From NCBI GenBank assembly GCA_902470265.1, contig CABRFW010000039.1, positions 1 to 11,083 on the forward strand: a stretch of 11,083 nucleotides of DNA. The letters run 5' to 3'. Below the pieces are notes generated by a model. It was not told the DNA's origin. It saw nothing but the letters and a program-made list of their open reading frames with translations, and did no database searches. This document shows positions 7,035 through 11,083 of this stretch, piece by piece (the first letter of the stretch is position 1; each line of letters begins with the position of its first letter). This stretch comes from an uncultured Collinsella sp. GTDB lineage: Bacteria > Actinomycetota > Coriobacteriia > Coriobacteriales > Coriobacteriaceae. Both the position numbers and the translations under genes were made by a program.

Positions 7035-7096
7035 GCGAGCAAGGTGCCTTGAAAGACGAGATTGCAACAGAAATGAGGCTGCCGATGATCAGGCAC
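7035..7096 (+). repeat. Degenerate partial copy (A) of the structured intergenic element
   Basis: Positions 7035-7060 match 10215-10240 of copy C at 24 of 26 bases, covering the inner stem strand and the purine-rich loop TTGAAAGA. The inner stem GTGCC (7044-7048) still pairs with GGCAC (7092-7096), but the 3' loop strand is shortened to GATGATCA (7084-7091) and the apical hairpin is altered. The long outer 14-bp stem is absent; only CCGTC 7027-7031 could pair with GACGG 7106-7110, which belongs to the stem of copy B. The rest of 6868-7034 shows no gene or clear structure. Confidence 0.5.
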
Positions 7097-7099
7097 AAG

Positions 7100-7211
7100 C
7101 AGCGAGACGGCGTCAGCTGAGTCGATTTGGCCCGAAAGAGGAGGGAGCACGCCTTATGGCGGCGACCGACGAATGAGCGCCAAATCGGCCAGCTGACGCC
7201 GTCGCAGCGTC
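7100..7211 (+). ncRNA. Structured intergenic element, copy B (unknown family)
   Basis: CAGCGA (7100-7105) is followed by a 98-base hairpin and GCAGCGTC (7204-7211). P1 is a perfect 14-bp stem (7106-7119 with 7190-7203). A 2x1 loop (AG/C) follows, then P2 of ten pairs including one U-G (7122-7131 with 7179-7188). Next is an 11x11 internal loop, CCGAAAGAGGA (7132-7142) against GACGAATGAGC (7168-7178). The apical part 7143-7167 has GG/CC, a bulged A (7149) and CGCC-TTAT-GGCG. Copy C has the same geometry base for base. The loop strands can make tandem G-A pairs only on the + strand, so that is the likely RNA strand. It lies 9 bases beyond the 3' end of rnpB, antisense to it. No promoter or protein partner is evident. 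A DNA-level REP-like hairpin is the alternative. Confidence 0.6.
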
Positions 7212-7219
7212 AACATAGT

Positions 7220-7584
7220 TGCTGAGTGGGCCTATAAGCCGGGTTCTGTCGTGAACGGTCATTTATCTTGTCTGCACGTTACCATGCAGCTCCACGCACG
7301 CTACCCGAACGCGGACCGGGCCGGCCCATAGCGTTCCTATTCGCGCTTGCTCCGGATGGGGCTTGCCAAGCCGCCGTGTTGCCACGACGCTGGTGGTCTC
7401 TTACACCACCGTTTCAGCTTTTCCCTTTACGCCTTGCGGCGCAGGTGGGAGTCTTCTTTTCTGCGGCGCTTTCCGTCGGATCACTCCGCCCGGCCGTTAG
7501 CCGGCATCCCGCCCTCTGGAGCCCGGACTTTCCTCACGCGTACTGCAAGCAGCACATCGCGCGACCGTCTGGCCCACTCAGCAG
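7220..7584 (-). ncRNA. rnpB: RNase P RNA, bacterial type A
   Basis: Read on the minus strand this is the RNA subunit of RNase P, the ribozyme that trims the 5' ends of tRNA precursors. The terminal stem P1 is GCTGAGTGGGCC near 7582-7571 pairing with GGCCCACTCAGC at 7232-7221. The universally conserved GAGGAAAGTCCGGGCTCC follows P1, and the 3' conserved ACAGAACCCGGCTTAT lies just before the closing strand. The length of about 365 bases and overall order fit the ancestral A type of Actinobacteria. Ends are set by P1 and are accurate to a few bases. A -10 element at 7591-7596 places the transcript start near 7584. No T-run terminator directly follows the 3' end; structured element B lies there instead. 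Confidence 0.96.
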
Positions 7585-7590
7585 TGCAAG

Positions 7591-7618
7591 AGTGTAACAC
7601 ACCGTTGCCGCAGGCAAT
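7591..7618 (-). promoter_or_regulatory. Probable rnpB promoter
   Basis: On the minus strand TACACT (7591-7596) is a good -10, preceded after 16 bases by ATTGCC (7613-7618) as a modest -35. The -10 places initiation about 7 bases downstream, at 7584, exactly where the P1 stem of RNase P RNA begins. That agreement is the main support. Confidence 0.55.
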
Positions 7619-7667
7619 GGCACAACGCAAGCGTTCGACACGATAAACCAAGAACCACACCATGCAG

Positions 7668-7794
7668 TACAATAGGGTTGTCGATGGGCAATGTCGTCAG
7701 TCGAGACGCGACCGCGCTCCGCACCCCTCCGTCTACTCGGTGCGTTCCCGCCTCCTCCCCGAGGCGGGATGTCGGCATTTTTCATGCACCGACA
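7668..7794. other. Non-coding gap between rpsA and rnpB with three adjacent hairpins
   Basis: The 320 bases between rnpB and rpsA hold no credible protein gene. Three hairpins follow one another almost without spacing: CGCACC 7720-7725 with GGTGCG 7739-7744; TCCCGCCTC 7746-7754 with GAGGCGGGA 7761-7769, loop 6; and TGTCGG 7770-7775 with CCGACA 7789-7794, which has a further inner GCAT/ATGC pair. A TACAAT at 7668-7673 would make a good plus-strand -10 about 50 bases upstream, though no -35 is present. This may be a small RNA gene on either strand, or the processed region between rpsA and rnpB transcripts. Confidence 0.35.
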
Positions 7795-7847
7795 ACCAAA
7801 TAGCTTGTGGATAGCATGGGCAGCATCATGCATCTCGGCACCAAATG

Positions 7848-7882
7848 CAAAAAGGGACCCGTCCATTGCGGACGGGTCCCTT
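7848..7882 (-). terminator. Rho-independent terminator of rpsA
   Basis: A 13-bp perfect stem (7852-7864 with 7870-7882, AAGGGACCCGTCC) encloses a 5-base loop. On the minus strand the stem runs into TTTTT (plus AAAAA 7849-7853). It begins 24 bases after the rpsA stop codon. The plus-strand side ends in TTAAAA, so only weak termination is expected in that direction. Confidence 0.9.
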
Positions 7883-7906
7883 AAAACAAGTGATCGTCAA
7901 ACCGAT

Positions 7907-9073
7907 TTACTCGGCGTCGGTCTCCTCGTCCTTCTTCTCGGAAGGAAGCGGGGTAACCTCGATCTCGACGCCCAGAGTCTCAGCAGCAGACTTCATGGAC
8001 AGGGAGATACGACGACGGTCGAGGTCGATCTCCATGACCTTGACCTGAACCTTGTCGCCCACGTGGGTGACCTGAGAAGGCTGATCGACGTGCTTGTTGG
8101 CCATCTCGGAGATGTGCACCAGGCCCTCGATGCCCTCGCCCAGGTCGACGAAAGCGCCGAACGGGACAAGCTTGGTCACAGTGCCCTCGACGATAGCGCC
8201 GACGGGGTACTTCTTGACCAGTGCGCGCCACGGATCCTCGGTGGTCTGCTTGAGACCCAGGGAGATGCGCTCACGGTTGAGATCGACGTCGAGAACCTCG
8301 ACCTCGACCTCCTGGCCGACCTTGACAACCTCGGAAGGATGGTTGACGTGGTTCCAGGAGAGCTCGGAGATGTGGATGAGGCCGTCGATACCGCCGAGGT
8401 CGACGAAGGCGCCGAAGTCGACGATGGAAGAAACAGTGCCCTGGAGACGCATGCCAGACTTGAGCTTGGACAGGATCTCGGAGCGCTCGGCCTTACGGGA
8501 CTCCTCGAGCACGACGCGACGGGAGAGGACGACGTTGTTGCGGTTGCGGTCCATCTCGATAACGCGGGCCTCGATGCGGGTGCCCATGTAGGAGGTGAGG
8601 TCCTTGACGCGACGGAGGTCGACGAGGGAAGCGGGCAGGAAGCCACGCAGGCCGATGTCGAGGATCAGGCCGCCCTTGACAACCTCGATAACCTCGCCCT
8701 CGACGTTCTCGCCGGAGTTGAACTTCTCCTCGATGCGGTTCCAAGCACGCTCGTACTCGGCACGCTTCTTGGACAGGACCAGACGACCGTCCTTGTCCTC
8801 CTTCTGGAGAACCAGAGCCTCGATGGGATCACCGAGTGCAACGATGTCTGCAGGGTTAGCGTCCTTGCGGATGGACAGCTCGCGGACCGGGATAACGCCC
8901 TCGGACTTGAATCCGATGTCAACGAGCACCTCGTCATGCTCGATCTTAACGACAGTGCCGTTAACGAGATCGCCCTCATCAAAGTCGGTAATCGTACCGT
9001 CGATGAGGTTGTTCATCTCCTCCTCGTTGACATCGTCAAGAGAGAAAATGGACGAGTTCTGAATCTCACTCAA
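7907..9073 (-). CDS. rpsA: 30S ribosomal protein S1
   Basis: The 388-residue product has four S1 (OB-fold) RNA-binding domains at about 34-104, 121-186, 207-276 and 292-361. The last two carry the canonical forms VDFGAFVDLGGIDGLIHISE and VPFGAFVDLGEGIEGLVHIS, and each ends in an RISL-type strand. S1 binds mRNA on the small subunit and helps load structured leaders. Four domains rather than six, with a short acidic tail (EKKDEETDAE), fits actinobacterial S1; the tail is shorter than in mycobacteria. The start is TTG at 9073: AAGGGG lies 7 bases upstream, an in-frame TAG occurs 7 codons before, and the next ATG is residue 20. It is followed by a strong terminator. Upstream, TTGTCG (9129-9134), 17 bases and TAGCAA (9106-9111) could be a promoter. 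Confidence 0.97.
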   Translation of the reverse strand: MSEIQNSSIFSLDDVNEEEMNNLIDGTITDFDEGDLVNGTVVKIEHDEVLVDIGFKSEGVIPVRELSIRKDANPADIVALGDPIEALVLQKEDKDGRLVLSKKRAEYERAWNRIEEKFNSGENVEGEVIEVVKGGLILDIGLRGFLPASLVDLRRVKDLTSYMGTRIEARVIEMDRNRNNVVLSRRVVLEESRKAERSEILSKLKSGMRLQGTVSSIVDFGAFVDLGGIDGLIHISELSWNHVNHPSEVVKVGQEVEVEVLDVDLNRERISLGLKQTTEDPWRALVKKYPVGAIVEGTVTKLVPFGAFVDLGEGIEGLVHISEMANKHVDQPSQVTHVGDKVQVKVMEIDLDRRRISLSMKSAAETLGVEIEVTPLPSEKKDEETDAE

Positions 9074-9105
9074 AGGTGGACCCCTTTCGAACTACGGGGC
9101 CCCGA

Positions 9106-9134
9106 TTGCTAGGACCTACAGAAGGGTGCGACAA
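9106..9134 (-). promoter_or_regulatory. Weak candidate rpsA promoter in the rpsA-HAD intergenic region
   Basis: On the minus strand TTGTCG and TAGCAA are spaced by 17 bases; matches to consensus are 4 and 3 of 6. A perfect palindrome CGGGGCCCCG (9095-9104) overlaps the predicted start of transcription. The remaining 9135-9388 between the divergent rpsA and HAD genes is AT-richer than its surroundings and has no convincing gene. An open frame upstream of the HAD start (from ATG 9281) exists but has no family resemblance. Confidence 0.25.
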
Positions 9135-9388
9135 GCACACAACGTTTAGGAACACTCGGGAGCCGACAGATACTAATGTGACGCTTATGCAATCACGTTC
9201 GTATAGGTTACGGGGAAATGAGTTCGATTTCAAGCGTGAACTGCGATTTTTTACTCGTGTGGAGACTTTTTCGTAATCTTATGAACACACGTCTCCGCAA
9301 CTTGACGATAACCAGCCAGGCATTCGGCTTTGGGGTAAAGTATCCGGAGCCAACGACTCTAGATCAAATTTACGAGAAAGGTGCCCGC

Positions 9389-10150
9389 GTGCTCAAAGCA
9401 GTCGTTTTCGATATGGACGAGACGCTTCTTAGCATCAACCTCAACGCGTTCATCCTTCGCTATTTTAAGGATGTCTCTTCGATGCTCGCGGATATCGGGC
9501 GCCGCAGCCGCGGTGGCACGATGGCGCGCCTCGGCACCATCCTGGTCGACCTCAACGCCAATCGCCGCAGCGGCACGGACAACCGCACCAATCTTGAGTT
9601 TTACCAAGAAGAGGTCGAGCGCCGATGCGGGATCTGCCTCTCCGATCCCCTCATCTACGAGGCGTTTACCTACTATGACCGCGAAGTTCTTCCGTACAAG
9701 AACGACGATGTCATTAACGCCCACGCCATGCCGGGCGCACACGCCGCGCTCCAGGCCGTACAGGACGCAGGGCTGCGCTGCGCGCTCTTTACCAACCCCA
9801 GCTTTCCCCAGGGCGCCATCGAGTGCCGCATGGGTTGGGGCGACCTGGCCGACGCTCCCTTTGAGCTCGTCACACACATGGGAAACACCACCCGCTGCAA
9901 GCCCGATGCCACCTACTATCTAGAGCAGCTTCAGGTGATGGGGCTCGAGCCGCACGAGGTCCTTATGGTTGGCAACGATCCCAAACGCGACTTCCCGTCC
10001 CCCGATTGCGGCATCCAAACCGCCTTTGTGGGCCAAGGCAAGCCCAGCCGAGCCACCTGGCGCGGAACCATGGAAGACTTCGCCCGCGACTTTAACGCCG
10101 TAGTAGTCGAAGCCTTCTACGAGCACCAAATAGCCGACGAACTGTCGTAG
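9389..10150 (+). CDS. HAD-superfamily hydrolase
   Basis: The 253-residue product has all four haloacid dehalogenase motifs: motif I VVFDMDETLL (5-14, nucleophile D8 and acid D10), motif II LFTNPS (133-138, T135), motif III lysine in CKPDATYY (K171) and motif IV VGNDPKRDF (194-202, D197 and D201). A helical cap of about 100 residues lies between motifs I and II, as in subfamily I phosphatases. It is probably a Mg-dependent phosphatase acting on a small phosphorylated metabolite; the substrate is not predictable. GTG 9389 is preferred: AGAAAGG lies about 7 bases before it and motif I then falls at the usual distance from the N-terminus. ATG 9281 would add 36 residues without family support. It is divergent from rpsA, and structured element C follows 46 bases after its stop. 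Confidence 0.88.
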   Translation: MLKAVVFDMDETLLSINLNAFILRYFKDVSSMLADIGRRSRGGTMARLGTILVDLNANRRSGTDNRTNLEFYQEEVERRCGICLSDPLIYEAFTYYDREVLPYKNDDVINAHAMPGAHAALQAVQDAGLRCALFTNPSFPQGAIECRMGWGDLADAPFELVTHMGNTTRCKPDATYYLEQLQVMGLEPHEVLMVGNDPKRDFPSPDCGIQTAFVGQGKPSRATWRGTMEDFARDFNAVVVEAFYEHQIADELS

Positions 10151-10196
10151 GACCCCTCCCTCGCTCCAAAAAAAGCGCCACAGGTTGAGCATAAGT

Positions 10197-10308
10197 CAGC
10201 GAAAACGCCCCTAAGCGAGCAATGTGCCTTGAAAGAGGAGGGCATAGGCCTTCTGGCCATGCCCGACGATTGAAAGGCAGATTGCCGCTTAGGGGCGTTT
10301 GCAGCGTC
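10197..10308 (+). ncRNA. Structured intergenic element, copy C (unknown family)
   Basis: CAGCGA (10197-10202) is followed by a 98-base hairpin and GCAGCGTC (10301-10308), 112 bases in all, exactly as in copy B. P1 is 14 perfect pairs (10203-10216 with 10287-10300). A 2x1 loop (GA/C) is followed by P2 with five pairs, a G-G mismatch and four pairs (10219-10228 with 10276-10285). The 11x11 loop is TTGAAAGAGGA (10229-10239) against GACGATTGAAA (10265-10275). The apical hairpin 10240-10264 is GGGCAT, bulged A (10246), GGCC-TTCT-GGCC, ATGCCC. Ten of 14 P1 pairs differ from copy B with pairing kept. It sits between the convergent HAD and cyuA genes, in the 3' region of the HAD transcript, so it could be a 3'-UTR element, an independent RNA, or a DNA repeat. 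Confidence 0.65.
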
Positions 10309-10313
10309 GACTG

Positions 10314-10341
10314 GTTACGCGGTTTGGTAAAACCGCGTAAC
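10314..10341. other. 12-bp hairpin overlapping the cyuA stop codon
   Basis: GTTACGCGGTTT (10314-10325) and AAACCGCGTAAC (10330-10341) pair perfectly around a 4-base loop. The last paired base is the G of the cyuA TAG stop (10341-10343, minus). No T-run follows on either strand, so it is not a standard terminator, but it is the only compact hairpin at the 3' end of cyuA. It lies 6 bases beyond element C. Confidence 0.6.
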
Positions 10342-11083
10342 TAGCACACCTGGGTTTTGCCGATCATGATGTTGAGGATCTCGATGTCGGTGTCCTTCAT
10401 GCCCACGCGGCCCACGTAGCCCATGCTGGCAATCGTCTGCTCGACGGTATCCTGAATGAGACCCTCGCCGGCGCGGAAGCCGCGGCCCTGCATGGCCATA
10501 TCGTGGCCCAGAATCGCAGCATCAACGGCAGCGGAAATCTTAGCCGCGCAACTCGCCTTGGCGCCATCGCACACGATGCCGCCCACGTTACCGAGCGTAT
10601 TCGAGACCGTCGCGCCAATCTGCTCGCGCGTGCCACCGCACAGCCAGGTAATCGCAGCGCCGGCGCCGCACGCGGCGCAAATAGCACCGCAAAACGCCGA
10701 GAGCGCACCAATATAGCTCTTGATATGCACGGCGATAAGATCGGACAGCATCACGGCGCGCACCAGGCGCTCGTGGTCGCAACGCAGGTACTCGGCATAC
10801 TCCATGACGGGCAATGCGCAGGTAATGCCCTGATTGCCCGAGCCGCACACAATGGCGACCGGCAGCGCGCAGCCGTTCATGCGGGCGTCGGACCCGGCGG
10901 CCGCACGGGCACGGGCACGGCAGGCGACGTCATCGGCACGAGCACCCAGCAGCGTACGACCCACCTCGGCGCCCCAAGCGTGCGCAAGGCCCTCGGCACT
11001 GATTGCGCCATTCAGCTCAATCTGACGCTCAACGGCAGCGCGGGCGTCCTCAATGTCACCGTCCTCGATAAAGTCGATGATGG
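10341..11083 (-). CDS. cyuA: L-cysteine desulfidase (CyuA/YhaM, UPF0597 family), C-terminal part
   Basis: About 247 C-terminal residues are visible; the frame continues off the right edge. The family (E. coli CyuA/YhaM about 436 residues, often annotated serine dehydratase alpha-like) breaks L-cysteine into pyruvate, ammonia and sulfide using a [4Fe-4S] cluster. Signatures seen are VCGSGNQGI, LSAFCGAIC, ACGAGAAITWL, GGIVCDGAKASCAAK and GMKDTDIEILNIM near the end. The cysteines in FCGAIC, VCDGAK and ASCAAK are spaced by 40 and 7 residues, the spacing I recall for the cluster ligands of the archaeal enzyme. The internal GTG at 10964 is not the start, because homologous sequence continues upstream to the edge. 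The enzyme lets anaerobes use or detoxify cysteine. The gene converges on the HAD gene, with element C and a hairpin between. Confidence 0.87.
   Translation of the reverse strand, partial: IIDFIEDGDIEDARAAVERQIELNGAISAEGLAHAWGAEVGRTLLGARADDVACRARARAAAGSDARMNGCALPVAIVCGSGNQGITCALPVMEYAEYLRCDHERLVRAVMLSDLIAVHIKSYIGALSAFCGAICAACGAGAAITWLCGGTREQIGATVSNTLGNVGGIVCDGAKASCAAKISAAVDAAILGHDMAMQGRGFRAGEGLIQDTVEQTIASMGYVGRVGMKDTDIEILNIMIGKTQVC

Noticed and set aside
6576..7067. Minus-strand open frame with a hydrophobic stretch just upstream of yigZ
   Set aside because: It overlaps the first 290 bases of yigZ in another frame, has only a TTG start and no SD, and its first part runs through element copy A. 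A small membrane protein is not supported.
7027..7211. CRISPR array suggested by repeated GAAAGA motifs
   Set aside because: Copies are too few, too far apart and structured differently; there is no regular repeat-spacer pattern and no cas gene.
7100..7211. Element B as an ordinary rho-independent terminator for rnpB
   Set aside because: No T-run follows the stem on either strand, and the shared internal-loop architecture with copy C is not needed for termination.
7268..7646. Short open frames on both strands around 7270-7670
   Set aside because: They lie in or across RNase P RNA, whose conserved sequence and terminal stem explain this stretch.
7691..9112. 473-codon open frame on the + strand opposite rpsA
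   Set aside because: It is the mirror frame of a strongly biased high-GC gene, has an L/D-rich composition with no domain, and rpsA on the other strand is certain.

Overview
The window looks like chromosomal sequence from a high-GC gut actinobacterium of the class Coriobacteriia, most likely Collinsella or a close relative. This is inferred from base composition, codon use, short four-domain S1, SD-led genes with frequent TTG/GTG starts, and gene content; no rRNA or marker phylogeny is available. Most of it is housekeeping and metabolic genes. There are no tRNAs, rRNAs, CRISPR arrays, transposases or phage genes.

Layout. Positions 1-1429 (+) hold the C-terminal part of a ClC-type chloride channel and a DagK/YegS-type lipid kinase. 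A 35-bp perfect inverted repeat (1434-1539) fills the gap to the next, convergent gene. On the minus strand (1553-5485) follow, in order of transcription, metY (O-acetylhomoserine sulfhydrylase), a DHA2-like MFS exporter, xpt (xanthine phosphoribosyltransferase) and a small GGQ release-factor-like protein resembling ArfB/YaeJ. Two rho-independent terminators sit between co-directional genes here, each ending almost on the Shine-Dalgarno of the next gene. Divergent from metY is a cysteine-rich C_GCAxxG_C_C protein (5715-6161, +). It converges on a YigZ/IMPACT-family gene (6229-6864, -).

From 6868 to 7906 there is no protein gene. This stretch holds RNase P RNA (rnpB, 7220-7584, -) with a plausible promoter, a run of small hairpins, and the terminator of rpsA. 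Ribosomal protein S1 (rpsA, 7907-9073, -) starts with TTG. A HAD hydrolase (9389-10150, +) and the C-terminal part of a CyuA/YhaM-type L-cysteine desulfidase (10341-11083, -) close the window. MetY (sulfide into homocysteine) and CyuA (sulfide from cysteine) are both sulfur-amino-acid enzymes but are not adjacent.

Most unusual signal. Two intergenic elements, 7100-7211 and 10197-10308, are both exactly 112 nt. They share one secondary structure position for position: a 14-bp stem, a 2x1 internal loop, a 10-position stem, an 11x11 purine-rich internal loop, and a 25-nt apical hairpin with a bulged A and TTNT loop. Conserved CAGCGA and GCAGCGTC flank both. Stem sequences differ with pairing kept, while the internal loop is nearly invariant and can form tandem G-A pairs only on the + strand. 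A third, degenerate partial copy lies next to the first. I do not recognise the family; it looks like a dispersed structured RNA or hairpin element of unknown function.
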